A DNA stretch of 64,000 nucleotides from Thermodesulfovibrio thiophilus DSM 17215 (GTDB lineage: Bacteria; Nitrospirota; Thermodesulfovibrionia; Thermodesulfovibrionales; Thermodesulfovibrionaceae), in the NCBI RefSeq assembly GCF_000423865.1, contig NZ_AUIU01000017.1, positions 23,518-87,517 on the forward strand. The letters run 5' to 3'. Positions within the stretch are counted from its first letter, which is position 1; every line of letters starts with the position of its first letter. The notes beneath the pieces were generated by a model that worked only from the letters and a program-made list of their open reading frames with translations, was not told the origin of the DNA and did not search any database. The translations under genes and the position numbers were made by a program. This document shows positions 40,293-49,109 of this stretch, piece after piece.

Positions 40293-41159
40293 ATGAAGGA
40301 TTTAGGAAGAGTAATTCTAATGATGGTTACATTCATATTCTTAATTACAGGGTATTTACATGCTGAAGAGTTTGTTTTTACGAGAGATTGCAATGTAGAG
40401 TATTCAAAAAAGAATGTGGAGGAAAATCAGGATTACTTAAACAAAGTAAAAGAGAAAGCTGGAATTCAGAACTTCTCTGAAGCAGGTAAAATTGCAAGCT
40501 TTATTATAGATACAAATCCTCCTGTAGAACAGGCAAAGTATTTCGTGCTCTTACCAATTTTTGGGGTATCCTCTTTAAATGAAAACTATCTTTGTGTACA
40601 TAATGGAGGGTTTAAACCAGGACAGCCATTCCCCAGTCATCTGCTTTACAGTTCAGTACTTTCCGTGCTAATTGACTGGCGTGTTGATAAACTAAAGGAT
40701 GTATATTTTTTCATGTTAGAAGACTCATACATACCAAAAAACAAGAAAAAGAATTTGGCAGTTATTGATGTTAATAATGTGGGGAAAATAGACAAAAAAT
40801 ACAAAGAAATATGTCAGAAATACAATAAAGTCTGTTTTCAGTTAAAGGGAGGTTTTCTCCTTGAAAAAGCGAAGGACCCTAAATATGATGCAGAATGGCT
40901 TAAAATATTTAATGATTTCCGTGGTATCCCAATGACAATGGATGAGTATAGAAGCTGGGCATATTTGATTTTTATCACGCAAACTTATAATCCATACAGT
41001 ACTGAATTCATTATGGAGAAAATGTTTCCTCTCCCAAATCAGCCAAAAGAACATGTGAATTTCAAAAACACATTAAAACTTGCTGAAGAGGCATTTCAGT
41101 GGATGGATACTCAGGCTGCAAATCTTCAGAAAATGGCCCCTCAAGGAGGTTCTCAGTGA
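40293..41159 (+). CDS. Exported protein of unknown function in the tra operon
   Basis: 288 residues with a signal peptide (about 1-23). The mature part is mixed charged with two Cys pairs ('FTRDCNVEYS', 'EICQKYNKVC') and no membrane span. It stands between traB and traV in a tight operon. It resembles no transfer family I know. A periplasmic accessory of the channel is the simplest inference. Confidence 0.6.
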   Translation: MKDLGRVILMMVTFIFLITGYLHAEEFVFTRDCNVEYSKKNVEENQDYLNKVKEKAGIQNFSEAGKIASFIIDTNPPVEQAKYFVLLPIFGVSSLNENYLCVHNGGFKPGQPFPSHLLYSSVLSVLIDWRVDKLKDVYFFMLEDSYIPKNKKKNLAVIDVNNVGKIDKKYKEICQKYNKVCFQLKGGFLLEKAKDPKYDAEWLKIFNDFRGIPMTMDEYRSWAYLIFITQTYNPYSTEFIMEKMFPLPNQPKEHVNFKNTLKLAEEAFQWMDTQAANLQKMAPQGGSQ

Positions 41160-41833
41160 AGACAGCACTTCATCCTGATGAAAAAGTAATTTATTTTGCA
41201 AGACAGCATTGGGTAGTGTATTTTGTAGGGCTTATTGCTTCTATGGCAGTTGGATTTGCAGGGTATGCTATAAGCGGGTTACTGATAGGCATTCCCTTAG
41301 GGATACTTACACTGTTTTATTTCTATCTACTAAGAAAGAATAATATCTGGGTAGTTACAAACAAGAGATTTATCGATGAATGGGGCGTATTTGTGGTAAA
41401 CACCAAAGAAACACCACTTGATAAGATTAATAACGTGGGGTATCAGAAAACACCAATTGGAATGATTTTAGGGTTTGGTAATGTATCTATCCAGTCCGCA
41501 GCCGAAGCGGGCGTTACTTATGCAAAGTGGGTTCCAAAGCCAGAAATGCTTGTAAGCATAATACAGCAGACACAGGCAAAATCAGGGAAGCCAGATGAAG
41601 AGGATTTAATTGAATGTCCTTACTGCAAAGAAAAAATTAAAAAAGGAGCTGTTTTATGCAGGTTTTGTGGAAGCAGATTAGATAAGCCACAGCAGGTTAT
41701 TAAAAAAACAGAAACACAAAAGGACGAAGCAGTCAAGGAAAGTGCTGTAGAAGACATTAAAGAAGAAGAAGTTATAAACGAAGAAGAAAATTTATACAGG
41801 AGGAAAGCAAATCTATGGAGACCTGGAAGATAA
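41156..41833 (+). CDS. bPH2-like membrane protein with zinc ribbon
   Basis: 225 residues from GTG 41156 (GGAGG upstream, 4-nt overlap with the previous gene). Start 'LHPDEKVIYFARQHW', two membrane helices (about 16-60), a bacterial PH-like domain ('VTNKRFIDEWGVF', 'INNVGYQKTPIGMILGFGNVSIQSAA'), then a zinc ribbon CPYC..CRFC (near 157-176) and an acidic tail. Such proteins are usually envelope or stress related. Its conserved place in a tra operon is unusual. Confidence 0.75.
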   Translation: MKTALHPDEKVIYFARQHWVVYFVGLIASMAVGFAGYAISGLLIGIPLGILTLFYFYLLRKNNIWVVTNKRFIDEWGVFVVNTKETPLDKINNVGYQKTPIGMILGFGNVSIQSAAEAGVTYAKWVPKPEMLVSIIQQTQAKSGKPDEEDLIECPYCKEKIKKGAVLCRFCGSRLDKPQQVIKKTETQKDEAVKESAVEDIKEEEVINEEENLYRRKANLWRPGR

Positions 41834-42261
41834 CCAGATTTATTAAAAAAGGAGTTTTTATGCTGGGAGTATTTGCTTTAGGGTGTGCTTCTGCGATGAA
41901 CCCCTATGAAGATGATTTTACATGTCCTATGAATGAAAAAGGAAAGTGTGTACCAATAAAACAGGCTTATGAAGAAAGCAAGGTGCTTAAGCTTGAAGAA
42001 AAAGCAACACAGCCTAAAGAAGCCGTATATTCTCCATTAGAGGAAGAATACAAAGATGCGTTATTTAGTAAGCTTGCTAATCTCTTAAGAGAGCCAAAAA
42101 CCCCTGTTATAGCACAGCCTAAAATAGTGCGGGTTATGATGCTCCCATATCAGGGAGACAGCGGAAAAGAACTTTACTCTGCAAGATACATCTATTTGAT
42201 GGTGGATGAACCCAAATGGATACTACAGAATTTAACAAACCTGCCTCCTGAAGGGGAATAA
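41815..42261 (+). CDS. traV: TraV-like outer-membrane lipoprotein
   Basis: 148 residues. Lipobox FALGC with Cys near 24, then 'MNPYEDDFTCPMNEKGKCV', the TraV signature (PY..F.CP....GkC). TraV is the VirB7-like lipoprotein that anchors TraK and TraB. It overlaps the bPH2 gene by 19 nt and closes the operon. Confidence 0.9.
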   Translation: METWKITRFIKKGVFMLGVFALGCASAMNPYEDDFTCPMNEKGKCVPIKQAYEESKVLKLEEKATQPKEAVYSPLEEEYKDALFSKLANLLREPKTPVIAQPKIVRVMMLPYQGDSGKELYSARYIYLMVDEPKWILQNLTNLPPEGE

Positions 42262-42320
42262 AGCAAAAGTTAAGGTAACTATATAGGGTGAAAAGCATAA
42301 CAAAACCCGATAAAATGCAG

Positions 42321-42349
42321 TTGTATAAAAGTAATATATATTTTATAAT
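42321..42349 (+). promoter_or_regulatory. Sigma-70-like promoter of the chemoreceptor gene
   Basis: TTGTAT (42321-42326), 17 bp, TATAAT (42344-42349). No intact GGTTACC box is present in the 132-nt gap, so this gene appears to be outside the box regulon. Confidence 0.65.
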
Positions 42350-42393
42350 ATTGTTTACGTTAATTTGGTTAAAAAACCAGGAGGGGCTAATTT

Positions 42394-44310
42394 ATGAAAA
42401 TTAGCACTATGCTAAAAATCATAGTTATAGTGTTATTAAGTTTTTCAGTAGTCAGTACAGCATCAGTTTTTTACCAGTTGAAAAAAATGGCAAATGATAG
42501 TGAAATTATTAATTATTCAGGCAGACAGAGAGCGATATCTCAAAGGCTTGCTAAGTATGTATTTGCAAAGCATCTTGGAATAGATACTGATGAAGAAATT
42601 CAGGGATACACAGAGAGACTTGACAAAATAATAAAGGGCTTGATAAATGGCGATAAAGATTTTAACCTGCCAAAAGCAACAGATTCAAAAGTTATATCAA
42701 AAATGAAAGAAGTTGAAGCTTCATGGCAAAAATATCAGGAATTAATCAAAAAAGCAGAAAATGATAAAACAGTTTTCCCTGAGCTTCTTCAGGAGAGTGA
42801 AAAACTGATAAAACTTTCTGATCAAGCAACCAATATATTTACAGAAATATCCGAAACAAAAGTAACTATGCTTAAAACAATACAAACAGTTATTTTTGCA
42901 CTTAATGTTATTATGCTTGCATTTATCTGGATAATAAATAAGAAAAAAGTTGCGATACCACTTAAGAAGCTTACAGAAGCAGTAGAGGATATTTCAAAAG
43001 GGAATCTCAATATAAAAGTTCAATTAGGTTCAAAGGGTGATGAAATACATGCTCTTTCCTGTGCAATGGAAAAGATGGTTACATCAATTAAAAAAACAAT
43101 AAATGGTGTTCTTGATTCATCGGTTAACGTCATTTCTTCAGTTGATGTACTGCAACACATGGCACATAAAACTGCAAAAGCAACCCAGAATCAGTCAAAT
43201 CATGCACATCAGATTGCAACCGCTGCTGAGGAGATGAGCCAGACAATAACAGATATTGCAAGAAATGCGGCATCAGCATCAGAAACAGCTGAAGATGCTA
43301 TGAAAACAGCATCTCAGGGGAAAGAAGTATCAGACAATGCGATACAATCAGCAAATAGAGTTCATGCTTCAACTGAAGAACTGGCCAGTATGATAGAAAA
43401 GCTGAATAATCGAGCTTCTGAAATAGGAGATATTGTAACAGTGATAAAAGACATAGCTGATCAAACAAACCTGCTTGCATTAAATGCGGCTATTGAGGCA
43501 GCTCGTGCAGGAGAACAGGGTCGTGGTTTTGCAGTGGTAGCTGATGAAGTAAGAAAACTTGCAGAAAAGACAATAAAAGCTACGGTTAATATATCAGGTA
43601 AAATAAATGCAATTCAACAAGAAATAACTCAGACAACAGAATCAATGACTTATGCATCTAATGAAGTTACAAAAGTTACAGACGAGATAAAACAACTTGG
43701 AGAGTCATTAAACCATATAGTACAATCCGTTAACCATGTTAAAGATCAGATAACACAGATAGCGACAGCAGTAGAAGAACAGTCCTCAGTCTCTGAAGAA
43801 GTTGTGAGAAATATTGAAAAGTCATCTGCAATATCAAAAGAACTTGAGGGCATGGCTGGTGATGTAATGCATCAGGTTGATAATCTTTTGAAAATTTCTG
43901 AAGAAATGAGAGATTCAGTTACTGCTTTTAAAACAGATGAAATGATATTTGATCTGGCAAAGATAGACCATAGAATATTTATAGGGAAAGTAGCAGCATG
44001 TTTAAATGGAAATTTATCGCTAGATCCATCACAACTCACAGATCATCATAACTGCAGATTTGGGAAATGGTATTTTGAAAAAGGAATAAAGACATGCGGA
44101 AGCATTCCTGCTTTTAAATTAATCGATGAGCCACATGCAAAAATACATGCTCTTGCTAAAGAAGCAGTTGAAGCATACAATGCCGGAGATAAAGAAAAAG
44201 CAGAAAAGATATACGAACAAATGGAAGAAGTATCAAAACAAATAATAAATCTTCTTGATCAGATAAAGATGGAACAAAAAACTTTGAACAGTAATACGAA
44301 AAGCAAATAG
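42394..44310 (+). CDS. Methyl-accepting chemotaxis protein with PilJ-like sensor and CZB domain
   Basis: 638 residues. TM1 (about 7-25), a periplasmic PilJ/NIT-like sensor with '[14 protein letters not shown]' (near 40-53), TM2 (165-185), HAMP (about 186-240), then the signalling hairpin with the conserved tip '[27 protein letters not shown]'. The C-terminal CZB zinc-binding domain holds 'DHRIFIGKV', '[11 protein letters not shown]' and 'PHAKIHALA'. CZB receptors sense zinc or oxidants. It could act with the element's CheW-like protein. Confidence 0.93.
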   Translation: MKISTMLKIIVIVLLSFSVVSTASVFYQLKKMANDSEIINYSGRQRAISQRLAKYVFAKHLGIDTDEEIQGYTERLDKIIKGLINGDKDFNLPKATDSKVISKMKEVEASWQKYQELIKKAENDKTVFPELLQESEKLIKLSDQATNIFTEISETKVTMLKTIQTVIFALNVIMLAFIWIINKKKVAIPLKKLTEAVEDISKGNLNIKVQLGSKGDEIHALSCAMEKMVTSIKKTINGVLDSSVNVISSVDVLQHMAHKTAKATQNQSNHAHQIATAAEEMSQTITDIARNAASASETAEDAMKTASQGKEVSDNAIQSANRVHASTEELASMIEKLNNRASEIGDIVTVIKDIADQTNLLALNAAIEAARAGEQGRGFAVVADEVRKLAEKTIKATVNISGKINAIQQEITQTTESMTYASNEVTKVTDEIKQLGESLNHIVQSVNHVKDQITQIATAVEEQSSVSEEVVRNIEKSSAISKELEGMAGDVMHQVDNLLKISEEMRDSVTAFKTDEMIFDLAKIDHRIFIGKVAACLNGNLSLDPSQLTDHHNCRFGKWYFEKGIKTCGSIPAFKLIDEPHAKIHALAKEAVEAYNAGDKEKAEKIYEQMEEVSKQIINLLDQIKMEQKTLNSNTKSK

Positions 44311-44575
44311 ATCACTTGGGTTGCATGCCTTATAACTTATCAGAAGAAGAAATAGAGATAGTAGAAAAGGCTTGACCTTCCCTGTTCACAACAAACAACC
44401 TTGTCCAATAAGGGGAATGCTGCCAAAGACGAGGCTTCTCATCCGTAGATTGTTTTCCGCATGGATGAGGGGTATATCAACCATCAAAGGATGAGTCCTC
44501 TTCTGGGAGTCAAAAACGCGCTCCCCCGTAATTAAATTTTTAATAACTCTTCTCCTCCAGCTCCTTAAAAAATAT
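44311..44575. other. Intergenic with decayed element debris
   Basis: No intact gene. A short open stretch near 44330-44374 reads '...LSEEEIEIVEKA' to a stop, like a broken C-terminus. A stem CTCATCC..GGATGAG (44429-44469) preceded by GAGGCTT and followed by GGGGTAT resembles an IS605-type right-end hairpin. Identification is weak. Confidence 0.35.
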
Positions 44576-44601
44576 GGTTACCAGAGTTCTGCCATATTAA
44601 T
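44576..44601 (+). promoter_or_regulatory. GGTTACC box before the small membrane-protein operon
   Basis: AATATGGTTACCAG, 8 nt, CCATATTAAT, then ATG 44602. Box to ATG is 19 nt with no Shine-Dalgarno sequence. The 9-bp context AATATGGTTACC is the same as at 35704. Confidence 0.55.
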
Positions 44602-44853
44602 ATGGACATATTCAGCATATTTGATCCATTAAAACACTTTGGCGGAGAATCATATCTCAGATTCTTTCGCTGGTTGTTTGAAACCATGTTCAACGGCTGG
44701 CTTGCAAGAATGCTGGGGTTTATATGTCTTGGTTTTTCTTTTTGGTTCTGGGTAAGAATTGAGAATATGGCGAGAGGATTAGCTTTTTTTGCGCTAGCCT
44801 TATTATTTGGATATGGCTGGGTATTATTTAGAATTATGGGGATTGTGCAATGA
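44602..44853 (+). CDS. Small two-helix membrane protein
   Basis: 83 residues with an amphipathic start and two hydrophobic helices (about 35-52 and 60-80). It overlaps the next gene by 4 nt. No family is recognised. It may be a membrane partner of the coupling or transfer machinery because it belongs to a box-controlled operon. Confidence 0.65.
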   Translation: MDIFSIFDPLKHFGGESYLRFFRWLFETMFNGWLARMLGFICLGFSFWFWVRIENMARGLAFFALALLFGYGWVLFRIMGIVQ

Positions 44854-45587
44854 GTGAGAGAGCATCTGGAAGAGGCAGTGACGGCAGTGTATATGCACCT
44901 GGCAAAAATGAAAAGGTTAAAAACCTTCTTGATGCAATTACTGAAATAGAATACTGCTATACAACCGAGGAAAAAGGATCGCCTTTGCCAGAGAGGTATT
45001 TTACCACCAAACAAAGAGTTCTGTTTGCAGAAGTTGGAGTTAAGGCTGCTCTGGTATCTGGTTTATTTACGGGACTTCTTACTCCTGTAATGATGGGAGT
45101 TTTTGAGAAGCTGATTCCTATTTTTGGCTCTTACAGTCCAGGCGTAGTGGACCAGATATATGCTTTTCTGCTTACTATTGGATTTACGATTGGATATGCT
45201 TTCTTTATTGGTCAGGTAGGGAAGTTTTACATTCGTAAGTGCCGTATGACAAGAATAATAATTAATTTTCTGCTGGGTGGTTTATATGGTGGTAGTTTTT
45301 TAAAGGCAATGTTTTTATTTATTTTTTTTCACTGGATTTACTTTAAGCTATCTCCTGAGGTTGTTGGAGGCTGGATTCTGAAAATTATGAAGTGGAAGAT
45401 AATTACTCTTGATCCAGCCCTGCTCATCAGCGCTTACAACTGGATAATGGAGTTTAGAAATGTTTTTTTAATTTCAGCGTGGTTTGTAGTGTTTACAACT
45501 TTGTTTTTTGTACTAATTCCAGGTATTAAAGTGCTTCAGACATACTTGAAAGACAAAAGAAAAAGAACATTGACAAGAGAGCTTTAA
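44850..45587 (+). CDS. Polytopic membrane protein of unknown function
   Basis: 245 residues. A hydrophilic N-terminus (1-65) is followed by about five membrane helices (near 65-90, 105-130, 140-165, 170-180 region, 205-230). The end is strongly basic ('LKDKRKRTLTREL'). No motif is recognised. Being coupled to 44602 and followed by a soluble charged gene, it may form a small membrane complex, possibly replacing the missing membrane domain of TraD (inference). Confidence 0.6.
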   Translation: MSERASGRGSDGSVYAPGKNEKVKNLLDAITEIEYCYTTEEKGSPLPERYFTTKQRVLFAEVGVKAALVSGLFTGLLTPVMMGVFEKLIPIFGSYSPGVVDQIYAFLLTIGFTIGYAFFIGQVGKFYIRKCRMTRIIINFLLGGLYGGSFLKAMFLFIFFHWIYFKLSPEVVGGWILKIMKWKIITLDPALLISAYNWIMEFRNVFLISAWFVVFTTLFFVLIPGIKVLQTYLKDKRKRTLTREL

Positions 45588-45610
45588 AAAAAAGGAAAGG
45601 AGGGTTAAAA

Positions 45611-46009
45611 ATGGCAGACAAGCAAAATCAACCTGTAAGCAGGAATCAAAGAATTATGGAAAGGAAAGTCAATCTTGCGAAAGAAGCAGACTCATGGGTA
45701 ATGCGTGTTAGAACTTCGGACAGCAGGATAGTGCTTCGCATTGTAAAGGATGCAGACAGAGGGATAAGGATTTTAAGGCAGGGGCTGCTTCTAAGGTTCA
45801 ACCCTGATGATGTGACAGAACTGCTTGAAGAGTACTTTGAAGCTATAAAATTGCTGAATAATGCGGCTCAGAAAATCTGCGAAAAAGCGGAAGTGCCTTA
45901 TACTCCACCAGAAGCGCTTCTGCCCCGCAGAGAAATGGATGCAGACACAAAAATCGATAAAACGATGGACATTGCATACGACAGAGGAAACGGAGATTTG
46001 AGAATCTAA
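45611..46009 (+). CDS. Soluble charged protein of unknown function
   Basis: 132 residues with AAAGGAGGG upstream. Helical, with 'DSWVMRVRTSDSRIVLRIVKDADRGIRIL' spanning about 27-55 and an acidic end. No membrane span, Cys or known motif. Third gene of the 44602 operon. Confidence 0.6.
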   Translation: MADKQNQPVSRNQRIMERKVNLAKEADSWVMRVRTSDSRIVLRIVKDADRGIRILRQGLLLRFNPDDVTELLEEYFEAIKLLNNAAQKICEKAEVPYTPPEALLPRREMDADTKIDKTMDIAYDRGNGDLRI

Positions 46010-46309
46010 AAACAAATGCCGCATGTTGAGGCTTGAAATAGTCTCAACGTGCGGTGACTACTGAATTTTACCACTTGACAGATGAAATAACAGATGATAT
46101 ATTGAATTATATATTTCACGCATTCTTTTGAATGCGACTCTCCAATATGGAGAGCGAGAGTATCTAAAACAGATGCTCCTATATGAACAATATATGTGTG
46201 TCTATTTGACCTCTTTATTTTCTATTAAGCAATATCAACCACTTTAACTATTTAATCAATTAATTTACTCATTTGCTTTAAAAAAATAAAACTTAGCAGG
46301 AGGTGTTTT
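46010..46309 (+). promoter_or_regulatory. Promoter and structured leader of the nuclease/amidoligase operon
   Basis: No gene in 300 bp. An inverted repeat CCGCAtGTTGAG/CTCAACgTGCGG (46019-46054) lies before a sigma-70-like promoter TTGACA (46075-46080), 17 bp, TATATT (46098-46103). The leader of about 200 nt has two tandem hairpins, CGCATTC-TTTT-GAATGCG (46119-46136) and CTCTCC-AATAT-GGAGAG (46138-46154). No GGTTACC box is present. Confidence 0.6.
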
Positions 46310-47071
46310 ATGTATTTAACAGCATCGTCGTTAAAGGACTATTTATTGTGTCCGTTCAAATTCAAGCTGTCTCATGTTGAAAAATTACGTAAAAAAACGC
46401 CAAAAGCCATTCTGGCATTTGGAACAACTGTTCATGCTGCAATAGCAAAGTATTTTATCGAAAGAGAAAATCCAGCGGAGACTTTTAAGAGGATATGGAT
46501 TTTAGAATCCGAAACCGAGTATGAGTTTTCAAATGGAGATAATCACGAAACACTGCTTTTACAGGGAGAAAAAATGCTTTCACAGTGGCAGTCAGATCCT
46601 GATACTCCAGTTGAAGCATCCAGCATTGAAAAAACACGCTACATTGAAGTTGCAAACAGGGTCCCATTCTGGTCAACCATTGATTTCACCGGAGAGGGTG
46701 GAGAACTGCTGCTTGACTGGAAAACATCAACCACTAAATACTCTGAATTCAAGGCAAAGCTGGATCTGCAGTTAACTGCCTATGCTTATGTGCTTTCAGT
46801 CACCGAGAAGGCTCCTTCAAAGGTTGGATTTGGCGTTCTTATTAAAAAGAAAATTCCTGAAATCCAGTACTGCTTTTCAGAGCGAACAGCGGAGGATTTC
46901 AAAAACTTTGAAGAACTGGTTTTAAAGGTTTTTCGTGATATCGAGAAAGAGCATTTCTTCAAGATTCCTGGAATGCAGTGCAGCTGGTGCGATTTCCTGC
47001 CAGTATGCATGGAAGAGCCTGATGCTAAAAGCAAATTTATAATCACTTCTGACAGGTATCTGTCAAGGTAA
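46310..47071 (+). CDS. RecB/Cas4-like PD-(D/E)xK exonuclease with Fe-S cysteines
   Basis: 253 residues. 'SSLKDYLLCPFKFKL' (first Cys near 15), a central core 'WSTIDFTGEGGELLLDWKTS' (Asp near 125, D-x-K near 137-139), 'LDLQLTAYAYVL' (QxxxY motif), and a C-terminal 'CSWCDFLPVC' that with the first Cys would hold a 4Fe-4S cluster. This is the Cas4/AddB-type nuclease plan. It heads the operon that contains the amidoligase genes. Catalytic residues are intact. Confidence 0.88.
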   Translation: MYLTASSLKDYLLCPFKFKLSHVEKLRKKTPKAILAFGTTVHAAIAKYFIERENPAETFKRIWILESETEYEFSNGDNHETLLLQGEKMLSQWQSDPDTPVEASSIEKTRYIEVANRVPFWSTIDFTGEGGELLLDWKTSTTKYSEFKAKLDLQLTAYAYVLSVTEKAPSKVGFGVLIKKKIPEIQYCFSERTAEDFKNFEELVLKVFRDIEKEHFFKIPGMQCSWCDFLPVCMEEPDAKSKFIITSDRYLSR

Positions 47072-47162
47072 TTTCTTCATTTAAAATCCTTCCATCTTTT
47101 ATCTCGTTTAATTTCAACTGAAGTTTTATTTCGTCTTTAACATTTAAAGCCATTTTAGCCTC

Positions 47163-47205
47163 GCGAATTTCCGTCTTTGACGGTATTTGCGCAGGGTTTT
47201 TTAAT
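47163..47205 (+). terminator. Possible attenuator between nuclease and amidoligase genes
   Basis: Hairpin GCG..CCGTC-TTT-GACGG..CGC (47163-47192) followed by AGGGTTTTTT. It could partly terminate transcription after the nuclease gene. Confidence 0.45.
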
Positions 47206-47233
47206 TCTATTGAAATCATGGGAGGGCTTTACT

Positions 47234-49039
47234 ATGCCTATGTCAGCAAGTATTGTTGATATTGATGTTTTAAACGATGAAGTTATTGATGTTGTTGATA
47301 ATATTTCAAATTCCGAAACTCAGACAGGCAATGTTGCCAGCTGCGCCTGTTCTGTATGTGGAGGCGTAATCACTGAGAATTCCTACGAGTGTCCAAACTG
47401 CGGAGTGATCATTAAGAAGGCTCCAAAGAGAAAGCAGAAACCAGACAGAGAACTGATAAGAACAGTTGAATCAGGAAACTGTAACGGAGAGTACAGAATA
47501 TACAGGCTTACCGATCAAACTCCATTCTGTGACTGCCTGAGCTTTCTGTTTCAGAGAGGAACAGTTGAAGAAAACGGAGTTATTACCTGTAAGCACATTC
47601 GGTCCACAGAGTTTACATCAGAGTTTACATTCTCCTCCACTTCATTTAAAAAAGTCACAGACTGGCAGAAAACTCTGCTTAAAAAGCTTGGAGTAACAAT
47701 TAATGACAAACTTTCATCCGAGCAGGCTTACTGGATAGTTTCTGACCTTCTTAAAAAGATGGGAGTTAACTATCACGAATTTGTAAGTCTCATAAAGTCT
47801 AATCCCTCTTATGAGCTTCTGCCTCTGTATTCCTTTGGGGTTGAACTTGAAGGTTTGATAAGAAATCGTGAGGGGTTCAATAGGAAACTTCAGGAAAATA
47901 ACATCAGGTCAATTTTAACAGGGTATTCACACGATATGCGGAACAAAACCTGGAAGGTCGGAGATGACGGGTCAGTAAGAAGAAATATGTCAGTTGAGGA
48001 GCAGAGGGAGTATAAATCCATGGAGCTAACATCTCCGAAGCTCTTTGGATGCGAGGGCTTCGATGAGATTAAAAAGGTTCTCTCCATATGGAGAGAGATT
48101 GGAGGAATTGTGAACAGCTCCTGCGGGTTTCACGTTCATGTTGATGCATGGAACTATTCAAGAGATGACCTCAGAAGACTTTCTCTTGTGTGGGCAAAGA
48201 TTGAACCTGTAATTTACTATCTGGTGTCTAAAAGTAGAAGAAACAACACCTACTGCTGCTGGCTGAGGAAGTCTCCTGAAACTGTGAGTAGCATCATAGA
48301 TCCGTTTAACTCACAGATTAATGTAACCCGCTACCGCGCTCTCAATGTTAATGCTTTCAACCAATATAAAACTGTTGAATTCCGCATTCATCAGGGAACG
48401 ATGAATTCTGACAAGGTGATATACTGGGTTATCTTCTGCTTAAAATTAATGCAGAAGGTTAAAGAGGGACTTAAGCATTCCCACTTCAGCGACAATCCAA
48501 CCATAGAAGAGGTTCTTGACAAGCTTGGCATCGTTGAAAACTCCATATCTATCATAAGAAAATGCAGAGAATTCTTAATCACAAGATACAATGCTTTCAA
48601 GAGAGCAGAATCAGACAGAGAACCAGACATGCCCGATTATTACGGATTTTTAGGCGAAATAAAAGCATTTATAAGAACGAAGGTTAATGAAGTATTCACA
48701 AACAGGTTTGGGATGGAAAGCCTTGTTTATCGCAATTCGGGGCTACCTGATAACCATATGAGAAATCTCGCTTCATTGGCGCCATCACGGAGATTATCCA
48801 TTTCATACGATGAAGTATGTCACTTGATCAGAGAATCAAGAGACGGAATGATCAGATTCCCGTCACTGTCCTCTGACTCAAGCGGAGCTTATCAGGTGAG
48901 ATACGATTCTGAAAGTGAAACCCTCACGTGCAGTTGCCGCACATTCAGAATTTACAACCACTGTGTTCATTCAATTGCTGTTGCAAGGGCTACATATCTT
49001 ACACACATGCTTCGTAATTTTGAAATTTTTGATTTCTAA
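47234..49039 (+). CDS. Amidoligase-family protein with flanking SWIM zinc fingers
   Basis: 601 residues from ATG 47234 (GGAGG upstream; the longer in-frame start lacks a ribosome-binding site). N-terminal zinc ribbon 'CSVCGG'/'CPNCG' (36-57), a SWIM-like finger 'FCDCLSF'..'CKH' (about 94-118), the amidoligase core ('SFGVELEGLI' near 200, 'GDDGSVRR', 'ELTSPKLFG', 'SSCGFHVHVDAW' near 298, 'YRALNVNAFNQYKTVEFRIHQG'), and a second SWIM motif 'CSCRTFRIYNHCVH' near 573. Amidoligases make amide bonds on peptides or small molecules with ATP. The SWIM fingers suggest nucleic-acid or protein binding. Substrate unknown. Confidence 0.78.
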   Translation: MPMSASIVDIDVLNDEVIDVVDNISNSETQTGNVASCACSVCGGVITENSYECPNCGVIIKKAPKRKQKPDRELIRTVESGNCNGEYRIYRLTDQTPFCDCLSFLFQRGTVEENGVITCKHIRSTEFTSEFTFSSTSFKKVTDWQKTLLKKLGVTINDKLSSEQAYWIVSDLLKKMGVNYHEFVSLIKSNPSYELLPLYSFGVELEGLIRNREGFNRKLQENNIRSILTGYSHDMRNKTWKVGDDGSVRRNMSVEEQREYKSMELTSPKLFGCEGFDEIKKVLSIWREIGGIVNSSCGFHVHVDAWNYSRDDLRRLSLVWAKIEPVIYYLVSKSRRNNTYCCWLRKSPETVSSIIDPFNSQINVTRYRALNVNAFNQYKTVEFRIHQGTMNSDKVIYWVIFCLKLMQKVKEGLKHSHFSDNPTIEEVLDKLGIVENSISIIRKCREFLITRYNAFKRAESDREPDMPDYYGFLGEIKAFIRTKVNEVFTNRFGMESLVYRNSGLPDNHMRNLASLAPSRRLSISYDEVCHLIRESRDGMIRFPSLSSDSSGAYQVRYDSESETLTCSCRTFRIYNHCVHSIAVARATYLTHMLRNFEIFDF

Positions 49040-49109
49040 ATATGGATAAAGCGTTTTGCGTTTCCTATCTTTTTTAAACAATTCCATAAAAATCAGGAGG
49101 AATTTATAA

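Noticed and set aside
3289..44582. GGTTACC as a sigma-54 promoter
   Set aside because: Sigma-54 sites need GG and GC ten nucleotides apart. Here GG is 13-14 nt from the next GC where there is one, and several boxes lack the GC altogether.
16450..44582. GGTTACC as a translation signal pairing with 16S rRNA (GGUAACC near the 3' end)
   Set aside because: The complement exists, but box-to-start distance varies from 17 to over 50 nt. Boxes also precede a noncoding RNA and form an array, which fits DNA binding better.
46310..47071. CRISPR-associated Cas4
   Set aside because: No Cas1/Cas2 or repeat array is present. The same fold is common in mobile-element nucleases.
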